A DNA stretch of 52,669 nucleotides, taken from the NCBI GenBank assembly GCA_028876375.1, contig JAGWSB010000005.1, positions 1 through 52,669 of the forward strand, written 5' to 3'. The stretch is from Chloroflexota bacterium (lineage in GTDB: Bacteria; Chloroflexota; Limnocylindria; P2-11E). The position numbers and the translations under genes are program-made. Below, piece after piece: positions 17,630 to 26,664 of the stretch (the stretch's first letter is position 1; every line of letters begins with the position of its first letter). The notes under the pieces are model-generated. The model saw only the letters and a program-made list of their open reading frames with translations. It was not told the DNA's origin and searched no databases.

Positions 17630-18270
17630 TTCTCCCCGGTAGCCGCCGAGCGCCCGGCAGGTTCGATGTGGAACCCCGGCTGTTGCGCAAGATGCACACG
17701 CAGCGCCTTGAGCGCGTAGTGCAGCCGCGATTTCACCGTCCCGACGGGCGCGCCCACGATGTGGCCGATCTCGGCCAGGGGCAGCTCGTTCAGGTAGTGG
17801 AGGACGACGACGGTGCGGTGTTTGTCGTCGAGCGAGCCGACCGCGGCGAGCACGACGCGGCGGTCCTCCGCCCGCTCCGCCATGCGCGCCGGCGAGCCGT
17901 CGTCCGGCATCGCGAGCTCGTCGGCGAGATCGAGCGGGGTCTGGGCGACGCCCCGCGGGCGGCGGTCGTACGACTCGTTGATCGCGACGCGATAGAGCCA
18001 GGGGCGCAGCGTGTCGTCGGGCTCGAGCCGCGCGAGCGCGCGGTACGCGCGCGCGAAAGTGTCGAGGACGACCTCCTCGGCCGCCTGTGGATCCTTCGTG
18101 ATCGCGAGCGACAGCCGGTACACGCCGTCGCGGTAGCGGTAGAAGAGCGCGTCGAAAGCCCGGTCGTCGCCGACGCGCGCGGCATACACGAGCTCACGGT
18201 CATTGCGCGGCTCGAGGTCGTCGCGCGGCGTCGGGCGGACGGCGGGCGCCCGCCGCAGCGTCCTCTTCAC
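17626..18270 (-). CDS. ECF (sigma-70 family, group 4) RNA polymerase sigma factor
   Basis: A 214-residue ECF sigma factor. Region 2 contains DDRAFDALFYRYRDGVYRLS, ITKDPQAAEEVVLDTFARAYRALA and LRPWLYRVAINESYDRRPRG. Region 4 contains LAAVGSLDDKHRTVVVLHYL, LPLAEIGHIVGAPVGTVKSR and LHYALKALRVHL. The GTG at 18270 overlaps the NlpC/P60 stop (GTGA). It is probably held inactive by the membrane protein encoded next. The target promoters are unknown; ECF factors often autoregulate, but no distinct promoter is seen here because the gene lies inside a tightly packed block. Confidence 0.9.
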   Translation of the reverse strand: MKRTLRRAPAVRPTPRDDLEPRNDRELVYAARVGDDRAFDALFYRYRDGVYRLSLAITKDPQAAEEVVLDTFARAYRALARLEPDDTLRPWLYRVAINESYDRRPRGVAQTPLDLADELAMPDDGSPARMAERAEDRRVVLAAVGSLDDKHRTVVVLHYLNELPLAEIGHIVGAPVGTVKSRLHYALKALRVHLAQQPGFHIEPAGRSAATGEK

Positions 18271-19088
18271 GGCAGGTATCGGCGCACCGCGAGGACGCCG
18301 ACGCGCAGGCCATCGATGTCGTCGACCTGGACCTTCTTCCCGCCGAGCGCGTTCAGCATCGTCCGCTCGTCGCGCGCGATGCCCACGTGGGTGATCGCCG
18401 CCTTCCCGAAGAAGACGAGATCCCCGCGCGCCGGGACGTCCACCGGTCTGCCCTCCATCGCCTGCTGGTCGGCATCTCTGTCGAGTCGCAGACCGTTCAG
18501 ACGGTACACCTGCTGCACGTAGCCACTGCAGTCGAGACCGAGGCCGGTCGTCCCTCCCCATAGGTACGGAACGCCTACGAACGCCTCGGCCGTCGCGATG
18601 AGGTCGTCGGCGGTGGGCGATCGGTGCGGCACGTCCGCGAGGTCGATCGCGTCTTCGAGCCGGATCGCTCCGCGAGTGACACCGCTCTCCAGCGACACCG
18701 TCACCGGGAGCCAGCCGTCGGCGGATGCGGCCGGTGGAGGAAGAGCCGTCCCCGCCGGAAGCAGCGCGATCACCTCGGAGCTCGCGGCCGCGTGAGCGCG
18801 GACGGGAGCGAGGGGGCGCGCGACGACCAAGCGACCGCGCGTCTCGCCGATCGCGGCGAGGTGCCGCGCCCGCGTCCACCCGAAGTAGTGATCCTCCGCC
18901 TGCACGTAGCGCCACCCGCCACGCGAGGCGAGGACGCGCACCTGCTCGCCGTGGTGCAGCTGGTCCACGAGCTCCGCGGCGTCACCGGTCGTCGCGCGAA
19001 GGTCGGCGATCGGGGCGATCACCAGCGCGCTCGCCGGAGCGACCATCGCAACGCGGGTGCGCGGGAGCGTTAGCTCGGAGACTTCCAT
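18267..19088 (-). CDS. SH3-like / NlpC/P60 peptidoglycan endopeptidase
   Basis: A 273-residue protein. The first 140 residues look like two bacterial SH3-type repeats (LVDQLHHGEQVRVLASRGGW and RPLAPVRAHAAASSEVIALL). The C-terminal NlpC/P60 domain has the catalytic cysteine in YLWGGTTGLGLDCSGYVQQV, the sequence PARGDLVFFGKAAITHVGIA with the catalytic histidine, and ends LRVGVLAVRRYLP. Such enzymes cleave cell-wall peptides. No clear signal peptide is visible at the N-terminus, which is odd for a wall enzyme. ATG at 19088 overlaps the gcvPB end by 19 bases; a later start is possible. Confidence 0.88.
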   Translation of the reverse strand: MEVSELTLPRTRVAMVAPASALVIAPIADLRATTGDAAELVDQLHHGEQVRVLASRGGWRYVQAEDHYFGWTRARHLAAIGETRGRLVVARPLAPVRAHAAASSEVIALLPAGTALPPPAASADGWLPVTVSLESGVTRGAIRLEDAIDLADVPHRSPTADDLIATAEAFVGVPYLWGGTTGLGLDCSGYVQQVYRLNGLRLDRDADQQAMEGRPVDVPARGDLVFFGKAAITHVGIARDERTMLNALGGKKVQVDDIDGLRVGVLAVRRYLP

Positions 19089-20560
19089 CGGAGAACGGGA
19101 TGACGCGCCGCGGTCACCTCGTCGAGGCGGCGGAGCGGCGCGGTCAGGGGCGCCTCGTGGAGCGACGCGGCGTCGGAGTCCACGCGGTCGGCGATGCGCA
19201 GGAGCGCGTCGGCGAACGCGTCGAGCGTCTCCTTCGGCTCCGTCTCGGTCGGCTCGATCATCATCGCCTCGGGGACGATCAGCGGGAAGTACACGCTCGA
19301 GGGGTGGAAGCCCTCGTCGATGAGCGCCTTCGCGATGTCGAGGGCGGCCGCGCCCTTCTTCTTCTGCGCCGCCGCGCTGAGCACGAACTCGTGCATGCAC
19401 GGACGGTCGTACGCGAGCTCGTACCTGCCCCGGAGGCGCGCCGCGAGGTAGTTCGCCGCGAGGATCGCGTCCTCCGACGTCTCGACCATGCCCCCGTCGC
19501 CGAGGGTGCGCATGTAGGCGTAGGCGCGAACGAGCACGCCGAAGCTGCCGAAGAAGCTGCGTACGCGCCCGACGCTGCGCGGACGGTCGTCGGAGGAGCG
19601 GCGGAACGTGCCGTCCGCCTCGCGGACGATCCCCGGGCTGGGAAGGAATGGACGCAGGCGCTCCTTCACGCACAGCGGACCCGCGCCGGGACCGCCCCCG
19701 CCGTGCGGCGTCGAGAACGTCTTGTGGACGTTGATGTGGATGCAGTCGAGCCCGAGGTCGCCGGGGCGCACGAGCCCGAGAAGCGCGTTCATGTTCGCGC
19801 CGTCGCCGTACACGAGGCCGCCCACGGCGTGGACCGCGTCGCACACCGCGCGCACGCGCTCCTCGAACAGGCCGAGCGTGTTCGGGTTCGTGAGCATGAG
19901 CCCCACGACGTCGGGGCCGAGCGCGGCCTTCAGTGCGTCGAGGTCGATGTTCCCGCGCGCGTCGCTCTTGACGGTCGTGACCTCGAAGCCGCACATCGCC
20001 GCGGATGCCGGGTTCGTCCCGTGCGCCGAGTCGGGGACGATCACGCGGCGGCGCGTCCCGCCGTCGCCTCGCGACGCGTGATAGGCCTTGAACACGAGCA
20101 TCGCGGTGAACTCGGCGTGCGCCCCGGCCGCCGGCTGGAGCGTCACGGCGTCCATCCCGGTGACCTTCACGAGGAGCTGCTCGAGCTCCCACAGGAGCGC
20201 GAGGGCGCCCTGCACCGTCGCGTCGTCCTGGCGCGGGTGGATCTCGGCGAAGCCGGGCAGCGCCGCGACGCGGTCGTTGACCTTCGGGTTGTACTTCATC
20301 GTGCACGAGCCGAGCGGGTACATCCCCGTGTCCACGGAGTAGTTGATCTCCGAGAGGTGCATGTAGTGCCGCACGACCTGCGGCTCCGTGAGCTGCGGGA
20401 GCCGCAGCGGCTCGCGCCGGCGGAACTCTGCCGGGATGAGCGCGTCGGCGTTCTCCGCGCCGCGCACGTGGCGTCCGGCGCGACCGTCGCGCGCGAGCTC
20501 GAAGAGGAGCGGCTCGAGCGCGGGCGCGGCGGTCGCGGCGCCCGACTCGGGAAGCCTCAT
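19070..20560 (-). CDS. gcvPB: Glycine dehydrogenase (decarboxylating) subunit 2
   Basis: A 496-residue C-terminal half of the P-protein of the glycine cleavage system, in the two-subunit form. The PLP lysine lies in CIHINVHKTFSTPHGGGGPG. Other family blocks are MYPLGSCTMKYNPKVND, LQPAAGAHAEFTAMLVFKAY, VPDSAHGTNPASAAMCGFEV, TNPNTLGLFE and SSVYFPLIVPEAMMIEPTET. The ATG at 20560 overlaps the gcvPA stop by four bases (ATGA). With gcvPA it decarboxylates glycine and transfers the aminomethyl group to GcvH. Confidence 0.96.
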   Translation of the reverse strand: MRLPESGAATAAPALEPLLFELARDGRAGRHVRGAENADALIPAEFRRREPLRLPQLTEPQVVRHYMHLSEINYSVDTGMYPLGSCTMKYNPKVNDRVAALPGFAEIHPRQDDATVQGALALLWELEQLLVKVTGMDAVTLQPAAGAHAEFTAMLVFKAYHASRGDGGTRRRVIVPDSAHGTNPASAAMCGFEVTTVKSDARGNIDLDALKAALGPDVVGLMLTNPNTLGLFEERVRAVCDAVHAVGGLVYGDGANMNALLGLVRPGDLGLDCIHINVHKTFSTPHGGGGPGAGPLCVKERLRPFLPSPGIVREADGTFRRSSDDRPRSVGRVRSFFGSFGVLVRAYAYMRTLGDGGMVETSEDAILAANYLAARLRGRYELAYDRPCMHEFVLSAAAQKKKGAAALDIAKALIDEGFHPSSVYFPLIVPEAMMIEPTETEPKETLDAFADALLRIADRVDSDAASLHEAPLTAPLRRLDEVTAARHPVLRWKSPS

Positions 20561-21909
20561 CTGGCCGTCACCTTCTCGCGCGCTCCCGCGACGGTGCTGC
20601 CGAGCGCGCGGACGAGCGCGTCCATCTCGGCGTCGGTCGTCATCTCCGTGCACTGCACGATCAACCCGCGGCGGCCCGTGTAGCCGTCGCGTCCGGCGAC
20701 GCCTCCGCCCTCGATCCCCTCCGCGCGCAGCGCGGCGTGGACCGCCTCCTCGCCGAGCGGCGTCGTCAGCAGGAAACGGTCGAAGAACGCGCCGTCGTTC
20801 CCGATGCCGCATCCGGGGACCGCGGCGAGCCGCTCCGCGAGCCGGTGCGCGCGCTCGACGCCGAGGCGGGCGGCGGCGCGCAGGCCCTCGGGGCCCATGA
20901 GCGCGAGGTACACGGACGCGACGATCGCGGCGATCGCCTCGTTCGTGCAGATGTTGCTCGTCGCCTTCTCGCGGCGGATGTGCTGCTCGCGCGTCTGCAG
21001 CGTGTTCACGAACCCGCGCATGCCGTTCGCGTCGCGCGTCTCGCCGACGATGCGCCCCGGCATCTGCCGCACCAGCGCGTCGCGGCAGGCGATGATCCCG
21101 AGATACGGACCCCCGAACGACATCGGGATGCCGAGCGGCTGCCCCTCCCCGACGACGATGTCCGCGCCGAGCTTCCCCGGCGGCTCGAGCAAGGCGCAGG
21201 CGTGCGGCTCGGTCACCTGGACGAGCAGCGCGCCGGCGGCGTGCGCGGCGTCCGCGATCCGGCGCACGTCGACGAGCGTGCCGAGCGCGTCGGGGTGCTG
21301 GACGATGAGGCAGGCCACGCCCGCGGCGCTCGACGCGAGGTCGCGCGTCGGCACCTCGACGATCTCGAGCTCCGGCCCGCGCGCGTAGGTGCGGAGGGTC
21401 TCGCGGTACTGGAAATAGACGTCGGTCGCGACGACGACCCGCTTGCGCCCCGTCACGCGGACGGCCATGAGCGCCGCCTCCGCGACGGCCGACGCGCCTT
21501 CGTACATCGACGAGTTCACGACGTCCATCGCGAGCAGCTCGCTCAGGAGCGACTGGTATTCGAAGATCGACTGGAGCGTGCCTTGGCTGATCTCCGGCTG
21601 GTACGGCGTGTACGCCGTGAGGAACTCGCCGCGGAAGGCGAGGGCCGGCACCGCCGCGGGGATGTAGCGCCGCTGCACCGGACCGCCGAGGAAGAACGGG
21701 CCTGCTCCGGCCGGCCTGTTGCGCGCGGCCAGCGACGCGAGGTGCGCCTGCACCTCCGCCTCGGACATCCCCTGCGGCAGTCCGAGCGCCGGACGTCGCG
21801 CGTCGGACGGGATCGCGCCGAGCAGGTCGTCGACGCTCGAGACGCCGATCGCCGCGAGCATGTCGCGGCGGTCCGCGTCGGTGTGGGGGGAGTAAGGGTT
21901 CCGGTTCAC
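20557..21909 (-). CDS. gcvPA: Glycine dehydrogenase (decarboxylating) subunit 1
   Basis: A 450-residue N-terminal half of the P-protein. Landmarks are NPYSPHTDADRRDMLAAIGV, FLTAYTPYQPEISQGTLQSI, the segment MDVVNSSMYEGASAVAEAAL, DIVVGEGQPLGIPMSFGGPY, ACRDALVRQMPGRIVGET and LQTREQHIRREKATSNICTN. GTG start at 21909 overlapping the gcvH stop (GTGA). It is tightly coupled to gcvPB, as expected for a heterotetramer of the two subunits. Confidence 0.96.
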   Translation of the reverse strand: MNRNPYSPHTDADRRDMLAAIGVSSVDDLLGAIPSDARRPALGLPQGMSEAEVQAHLASLAARNRPAGAGPFFLGGPVQRRYIPAAVPALAFRGEFLTAYTPYQPEISQGTLQSIFEYQSLLSELLAMDVVNSSMYEGASAVAEAALMAVRVTGRKRVVVATDVYFQYRETLRTYARGPELEIVEVPTRDLASSAAGVACLIVQHPDALGTLVDVRRIADAAHAAGALLVQVTEPHACALLEPPGKLGADIVVGEGQPLGIPMSFGGPYLGIIACRDALVRQMPGRIVGETRDANGMRGFVNTLQTREQHIRREKATSNICTNEAIAAIVASVYLALMGPEGLRAAARLGVERAHRLAERLAAVPGCGIGNDGAFFDRFLLTTPLGEEAVHAALRAEGIEGGGVAGRDGYTGRRGLIVQCTEMTTDAEMDALVRALGSTVAGAREKVTAR

Positions 21910-22304
21910 GCGCCCGAGGGAGCGGTCTCGCCGATGTGCGCACGGTAGTCGGCGGGCGACAGGAGCTTGCCCACCTCGCCTTTGTCGGCGACACGGACCT
22001 TCACGAGCCAGCCGTTCCCGTACGGCTCCTGGTTCACGAGCTCGGGCTTCTCGATGACCTTCATGTTCCGCTCCGTGATCTCACCGGAGATCGGGGCGTA
22101 GACGTCGGACGCGGCCTTCACGGACTCGACGACGCCGAGGCTCGCGAACTGCTTGACGGCGGATCCCTGCCCCGGGAGCTCGACGAACACGACGTCCCCG
22201 AGCTGCTCCTGCGCGAAGTGCGTGATGCCGACGGTCGCGATGTCGCCGTCCACGCGGACCCACTCGTGCTCCTTCGAATAACGGAGGTCGTCTGGAACGC
22301 TCAC
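21906..22304 (-). CDS. gcvH: Glycine cleavage system H protein
   Basis: A 132-residue lipoyl carrier. The conserved lipoylation lysine is K63 in SLGVVESVKAASDVYAPISG. The N-terminus reads DLRYSKEHEWVRVDGDIATV and the end GWLVKVRVADKGEVGKLLSP, as expected for GcvH. It shuttles the aminomethyl group from GcvP to GcvT. GTG start at 22304 within a GTGA overlap with gcvT. No lipoyl-attachment gene and no gcvL are in the window. Confidence 0.97.
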   Translation of the reverse strand: MSVPDDLRYSKEHEWVRVDGDIATVGITHFAQEQLGDVVFVELPGQGSAVKQFASLGVVESVKAASDVYAPISGEITERNMKVIEKPELVNQEPYGNGWLVKVRVADKGEVGKLLSPADYRAHIGETAPSGA

Positions 22305-23428
22305 TCTGCTCCCACCTTCTCCTTCCGCGAATAGAACGGTGTCTTCACCACCCTAGCGGGGACCTCTCGCTCCCGGATGCGGACGGCGACCTCCGTCCCG
22401 ATCTTCGAGAGCGCGACGGGCACGTACGCGAGCGCGACGTTCTTGCCGACCGTCGGACCGAACGTGCCGCTCGTCACCACGCCGACCTCGCGTCCGTCCT
22501 TCACGACGGCGAGACCGTGACGCGCGACGCCGCCGTCCACGACGAGCCCGACGACGCGACGCGACGGCCCGCGCTCCTTCGCCGCCGCGATCGCGTCGCG
22601 GCCGATGAACTCCTTGTCGAGCTTGCACGTCCAGCCGAGTCCTGCCTCGATGGGACCCGTCGTCTCGTCGATCTCGTTGCCGTACAGCGACAGGCGCGCC
22701 TCGAGGCGCAGCGTGTCGCGAGCGCCCAGACCGATCGGCGCCAGCCCGCGGTCGCGCCCGACCGCCAGGAGACGCGTCCAGGGACGTGAGGCGCGGTCCC
22801 ACGCGACGAAGATCTCGAAGCCGTCCTCGCCCGTGTAGCCGGTCCGCGCGACCCACGCGCGCTCGCCCGCGACGTTCGCCCCGACGACGCCGAAGGGCGC
22901 CACGCTCTCGAGCGATCCTCCCGCGACCGGCGCCGCCAGCGAGGCGAGGATCGCCGCGGCGCGCGGTCCCTGCACCGCGATGAGCGCGGTCTCCAGCGAG
23001 ACGTCGTCGAGACCGACCCCGCGGTCGAGGTGCGCGCGCATGTGCGCGACGTCCTTCTCCCGGTTCGACGCGTTGACGCAGATGAGCACGGTCTCCGGCT
23101 CGACGCGGTAGACGATCACGTCGTCGACGATCGTGCCGCGCTCGTTGCAGAGCAGTCCGTACCGCGCCTGGCCGACCCGCAGCCCCGCGACGTCGCTCGA
23201 GACGAGGCGGTCGACCGCGTCCAGCGCCCTTGCTCCGCGCACGTAGACCTCACCCATGTGCGAGAGGTCGAAGACGCCCGCCTGGCCGCGGACCGCGCGG
23301 TGCTCGGCGACGATCCCCGTCGGGTACTGGAGGGGCATCTCCCACCCCGCGAAGGGCACCATCCTGGCGCCGAGCGCCACGTGCTCCGCGTACAGCGGCG
23401 TGCGCCGCAGCGTCTCCACCGCGGTCAC
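22301..23428 (-). CDS. gcvT: Aminomethyltransferase (glycine cleavage T protein)
   Basis: A 375-residue T protein, which transfers the one-carbon unit to tetrahydrofolate and releases ammonia. Seen: [100 protein letters not shown] and [22 protein letters not shown] at 23428 overlaps the Nudix stop (GTGA). First gene of gcvT-H-PA-PB. No glycine riboswitch fits upstream, since the preceding gene overlaps it. Confidence 0.96.
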   Translation of the reverse strand: MTAVETLRRTPLYAEHVALGARMVPFAGWEMPLQYPTGIVAEHRAVRGQAGVFDLSHMGEVYVRGARALDAVDRLVSSDVAGLRVGQARYGLLCNERGTIVDDVIVYRVEPETVLICVNASNREKDVAHMRAHLDRGVGLDDVSLETALIAVQGPRAAAILASLAAPVAGGSLESVAPFGVVGANVAGERAWVARTGYTGEDGFEIFVAWDRASRPWTRLLAVGRDRGLAPIGLGARDTLRLEARLSLYGNEIDETTGPIEAGLGWTCKLDKEFIGRDAIAAAKERGPSRRVVGLVVDGGVARHGLAVVKDGREVGVVTSGTFGPTVGKNVALAYVPVALSKIGTEVAVRIREREVPARVVKTPFYSRKEKVGAE

Positions 23429-23862
23429 GCGGCCTCCTCGTCGGCGACGGCGCGCTCGAGCATCTCGCGGTACGTGTCGAACGAGAGGAGGCGCCGCGCC
23501 TCGTCGACGGAGACCCAGCGCACTTCCTCGTACTCGTGGTCGTGGCGCGACGTGTCCCCGCCGGTCGGCTCCATGAGGAAGAAGTGCACCGTCTTGTGCA
23601 CGCGCTGCCGGGGGAGCGCGAACCAGTACTCGATCGATCCGAGCGGACGAACGATGCGTACGTCCAGGCCGGTCTCCTCGCGCACCTCGCGCGTCGCCGT
23701 CTCCTCGATCCGCTCCGACGCGTCCGGCGTGCCCTTCGGCAGCACCCACACGCCCTCGCGCCCGGCGAGGACGACCTCGGGCCCCCGCTCGCCCTTCCGT
23801 ATCACCACGCCCCCCGCCGCGATCGCGTCGCGCACGCGCTTCGTGGATCTCCGCCCGGGCAC
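23425..23862 (-). CDS. Nudix hydrolase
   Basis: A 145-residue Nudix protein. The Nudix box is complete at about residues 44-66: G-x5-E-x7-REVREETGL, within [20 protein letters not shown] and EETGLDV. The start is taken as the GTG at 23862; another in-frame GTG at 23835 is possible. The tail [20 protein letters not shown] resembles diadenosine-polyphosphate or ADP-ribose hydrolases. The substrate cannot be assigned. It overlaps gcvT and follows the HD gene by 29 bases. Confidence 0.87.
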   Translation of the reverse strand: MPGRRSTKRVRDAIAAGGVVIRKGERGPEVVLAGREGVWVLPKGTPDASERIEETATREVREETGLDVRIVRPLGSIEYWFALPRQRVHKTVHFFLMEPTGGDTSRHDHEYEEVRWVSVDEARRLLSFDTYREMLERAVADEEAA

Positions 23863-23891
23863 GCCCGCATTGTCGCTCTTTTGCTCGCTCC

Positions 23892-24677
23892 CTACAGCAG
23901 CCGGGTGTCGTTGATGACGAGGGCGAACGAGCAGTGCAGGAACTCCGCGGCGCGGCGGCACAGCACCATGCGCGAGAGGAAGATCTCGAAATACTCCATC
24001 AGCGCCGCCACCTCGGTGTCGATGGTCACGTAGAGAGCGATCTGCTTCTCCTTGCGGCTCACCTTGATCTCCGCCGAGGTCGCGGCGTAGTTCACCCGGT
24101 CGTGGATGTCGAAGGCGGTCGTCTTGGGGTTGCGCACGCGACTGCGGTGCACGTCGCTCTTGTCGGCGAGGATGACGGCGGCGGAGACCGGGCTCACCGC
24201 GGTGCCGCCCTCCTCTTCCTCGTGGTTCGCGACCGCGCCCATCACGATCGCGATCTCCTCGTGGTCGAACCCGAGGTCCTGGAGGATGTCCTTGGCGATG
24301 AGCGCGCCCGTCTGGCCGTGCTTCTCGCGCGTGACCACGTTGCCGATGTCGTGGAGGTACGCCGCGATCGCGGCGAGCTCGCAGCGGCGCGGCTCGTGCC
24401 CGAGGGAGCGGAGGATGAAGCGCGCGCCGTCGGCGCAGGTGTTCGCGTGCCGCTCGCCGTGCTCGGTGTAGCCGATCGCGCCCATCTGCTGGTTCGCCGA
24501 GCGGATGTACGTGCGCACGCGCTCGTCGCTGCGCACGGTGTCCAGGGTCGGACCCTGCCGCTTCGCCTCCTGGGGCGTCTTGGTCTTCGTCTCGGCGCGG
24601 TGCATCTTCGCCCGCGTGTCCGCCGCGCCATCGGGCTTCTCGCCGCCCGGTCGCGGCGCGGAGGCGGCCTCGGTCAT
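23892..24677 (-). CDS. HD-domain metal-dependent phosphohydrolase
   Basis: A 261-residue cytoplasmic protein. A charged, probably disordered N-terminus (residues 1-45) precedes an HD domain with HGERHAN (H73, H77), AAYLHDIGNVV (H109-D110), REKHGQTG (H120) and VANHEEEEGG (H152), metal-ligand positions like those of HD phosphohydrolases. The C-terminal part (IKVSRKEKQIALYVTIDTEV) is less familiar. Substrate unknown. A role in nucleotide turnover, perhaps with the Nudix enzyme encoded next, is only suggested by adjacency. ATG at 24677, 22 bases after the SCP2-like gene. Confidence 0.82.
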   Translation of the reverse strand: MTEAASAPRPGGEKPDGAADTRAKMHRAETKTKTPQEAKRQGPTLDTVRSDERVRTYIRSANQQMGAIGYTEHGERHANTCADGARFILRSLGHEPRRCELAAIAAYLHDIGNVVTREKHGQTGALIAKDILQDLGFDHEEIAIVMGAVANHEEEEGGTAVSPVSAAVILADKSDVHRSRVRNPKTTAFDIHDRVNYAATSAEIKVSRKEKQIALYVTIDTEVAALMEYFEIFLSRMVLCRRAAEFLHCSFALVINDTRLL

Positions 24678-24699
24678 GCGGCCGACGCTACCACCCCGC

Positions 24700-25149
24700 T
24701 CAGCGTTCCGTCTCCGCCGCGCGCGCGTTCTCGTACCCGCGCTGAAGCCGCTCGGCCACGGACTGGATCCAGCGCAGCTCGTCGAGGCCGGCGCGACACA
24801 CGACGAGCCCGCGCGTGAACGCGAGCCACGGCCGCAGCGTCCCGCCCAGCAGCCCGAGCCACGTCGAGGAGGCGGCGTCGATCTTCGGTCCTTTGCCCTT
24901 CACGTCGGCGGGCTCCGCGTGGAGGCGCCCGTTCCCCGCCTGCAGCTCGATCGCCGCGTCGGCGTCGGTGACCCGCAGGAGCGCCCGCGACGCGGACACG
25001 TCGGCGAGCGCGTCGGTGACCTCGGACGTCGCGGCGGCGGCGGTGAGGACGCGCAGGAGCAGCGGGGCGGCGGCGGCCGCGTCGCCGTCGCCGCGCGACG
25101 CGCGCGCGGCGGCCTCGTCGAGCGCGGCGACGAGCTCTGCCCTGCTCAA
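24700..25149 (-). CDS. SCP2-like (sterol carrier fold) small protein coupled to tsaD
   Basis: A 149-residue protein whose middle and C-terminal parts fit the SCP2 lipid-binding fold: VTDALADVSASRALLRVTDA, DAAIELQAGNGRLHAEPADV, TWLGLLGGTLRPWLAFTRGL and VVCRAGLDELRWIQSVAERL. The N-terminal 45 residues are alanine-rich. Its TTG start at 25149 shares bases with the tsaD stop (TTGA), so this rare start is supported by coupling. Function unknown; it might bind a fatty acyl or isoprenoid ligand. I see no reason to tie it to tRNA modification beyond the overlap. Confidence 0.65.
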   Translation of the reverse strand: MSRAELVAALDEAAARASRGDGDAAAAAPLLLRVLTAAAATSEVTDALADVSASRALLRVTDADAAIELQAGNGRLHAEPADVKGKGPKIDAASSTWLGLLGGTLRPWLAFTRGLVVCRAGLDELRWIQSVAERLQRGYENARAAETER

Positions 25150-26147
25150 TGCGCGAGCGCGAGGCCGGAGCGGACGAGGGTCGGAACGTCGTCCGAGCGG
25201 TAGCGCAGCGAGAAGAAGGCGGCGGCGCCGATCATCGCGCCGTTGTCGATGCACAGCTTCGGCGGAGGGACCCGCAGCGGCAGGGAGACGCGCCGCGTGA
25301 TCTCCTCGCGCAGCGCGAGGTTGGCCGCCACGCCGCCCCCGAGCATCACGCTGCGGACGTCGAACTCCGCCGCGGCGCGCGCGACGCGCTCGGCGAGGGT
25401 CTCGTTGATGGTGCGCTGGAAGGACGCGGCGACGTCGGGGACGGGGACCGCGCCCTTCGCCTCGAGCGAGCGGACGAGGCGGAGGACGGCGGTCTTGAGG
25501 CCGCTGAACGAGACGTCGTAGCGGCCCGCGAGCTCCGGCTTCGGCAGCGGGAAGGCGCGCGGATCGCCCTCACGCGCGGCGCGCTCGATGAGCGGACCGC
25601 CCGGGAAGCCGAGGCCGAGGAGACGCGCGACCTTGTCGTAGGCCTCGCCCGCGGCGTCGTCGATCGTCCGCCCGAGGAGCCGGAAGCTGCGGTGGTCCTC
25701 CATGAGCACGAGGTCGCTGTGCGCGCCGCTCACGACGAGCACGACCGCCGGGAGCTCTGGCTCGGGCGGAGGTGCGCTCCCCTCGTACAGCCAATTCGCG
25801 TACACGTGCCCCTCGAGGTGGTTCACGCCGACGAAGCGCTTGCGCGCCGCGAACGCGAGCCCGCGCGCGTAATTCGCGCCGACGAGGAGCGCGCCGATGA
25901 GGCCGGGGCCCAGCGTGGCCGCGATGGCGTCGACCCCGGCGAGGTCCGTCTCCGCGCGGCGCAGCGCCTCGCTCGCGATGGGATCCAGCTGTCGCAGGTG
26001 CTCGCGTGCGGCGACCTCCGGGACGATCCCGCCCGTTCGCTCGTGCGCCGTCTGCGAGGCCACGACGTTCGAGACGATCCGCCGCCCGTCGTCGACCAGG
26101 GCGACGCCGGTCTCGTCGCAGCTCGTCTCGACGGAGAGGATCCTCAC
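25146..26147 (-). CDS. tsaD: tRNA N6-adenosine threonylcarbamoyltransferase TsaD
   Basis: A 333-residue Kae1/TsaD ASKHA protein. It moves the threonylcarbamoyl group onto A37 of ANN-decoding tRNAs. Seen: ILSVETSCDETGVALVDDGR, GGIVPEVAAREHLRQLDPIA, the metal-binding HLEGH in VNHLEGHVYANW, VVSGAHSDLVLM, DDAAGEAYDKVARLLGL, PLIERAAREGDPRAFPLP, VSFSGLKTAV and LGGGVAANLALRE. GTG at 26147 overlaps the rimI stop (GTGA). Confidence 0.97.
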   Translation of the reverse strand: MRILSVETSCDETGVALVDDGRRIVSNVVASQTAHERTGGIVPEVAAREHLRQLDPIASEALRRAETDLAGVDAIAATLGPGLIGALLVGANYARGLAFAARKRFVGVNHLEGHVYANWLYEGSAPPPEPELPAVVLVVSGAHSDLVLMEDHRSFRLLGRTIDDAAGEAYDKVARLLGLGFPGGPLIERAAREGDPRAFPLPKPELAGRYDVSFSGLKTAVLRLVRSLEAKGAVPVPDVAASFQRTINETLAERVARAAAEFDVRSVMLGGGVAANLALREEITRRVSLPLRVPPPKLCIDNGAMIGAAAFFSLRYRSDDVPTLVRSGLALAH

Positions 26148-26662
26148 GTCGTCTCGTCGAGCGCGCGCTTGAGCTGGGCGAGGCGCTCGCGGACGGCGCG
26201 GTCCTTGATCCGGTCGGTCCACATGATCAGCGCGTCCTCGTTGTTGTCCGAGTAGTAGCGCCGCCGCACGCCCGCGCGCCGGAATCCGTACTTCTCGTAC
26301 AGGCGCTGGGCGGGCAGATTCGAGACGCGCACCTCGAGCGTCAGCCACTCGGCGCCCATCTCCTCGGCGATGTCGAACAGGCGCTGCAGCATCCGCTCGC
26401 CGATGCGCTGGCGCCGATGCTCCGGGAGCACGGCGAAGGTCGTGATGTGCGCCTCGTCGACCATGAGCCATAGGCCCGCGTACCCGACGATGGCGTCCCC
26501 CGAGCGCGCGGCGATGTAGTGAGCGTTCCGGTTCTGCGTGAGCTCGTGCCGGAAGGCGTTGGCCGGCCAGGGGACGGGGAACGAGGCGCGCTCGACGTCC
26601 TGCACCGCGGGGATGTCGTCGAGGGTCATGTCGTCGATGAGGACGGGGGCGACGGACACCAT
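26144..26662 (-). CDS. rimI: Ribosomal-protein S18 alanine N-acetyltransferase RimI-like (GNAT)
   Basis: A 172-residue GNAT acetyltransferase. Seen: the start DMTLDDIPAVQDVERASFPV PWP (split here), IVGYAGLWLMVDEAHITTFA, the acetyl-CoA loop PEHRRQRIGERML, and TLEVRVSNLPAQRLYEKYGF. Placement between tsaB and tsaD is the standard location of RimI. An extra C-terminal stretch of about 20 residues (KDRAVRERLAQLKRALDETT) exceeds the E. coli protein. ATG at 26662, two bases after the tsaB stop. Confidence 0.9.
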   Translation of the reverse strand: MVSVAPVLIDDMTLDDIPAVQDVERASFPVPWPANAFRHELTQNRNAHYIAARSGDAIVGYAGLWLMVDEAHITTFAVLPEHRRQRIGERMLQRLFDIAEEMGAEWLTLEVRVSNLPAQRLYEKYGFRRAGVRRRYYSDNNEDALIMWTDRIKDRAVRERLAQLKRALDETT

Positions 26663-26664
26663 GA

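Noticed and set aside
18725-20683. A 652-codon plus-strand open frame opposite the gcvPB and NlpC/P60 genes
   Set aside because: Low-complexity Arg/Ala/Glu composition and complete overlap with well-supported genes.
22305-23470. A glycine riboswitch ahead of the gcv genes
   Set aside because: The gene before gcvT overlaps it by four bases, and no paired glycine-aptamer-like folding region was recognisable.
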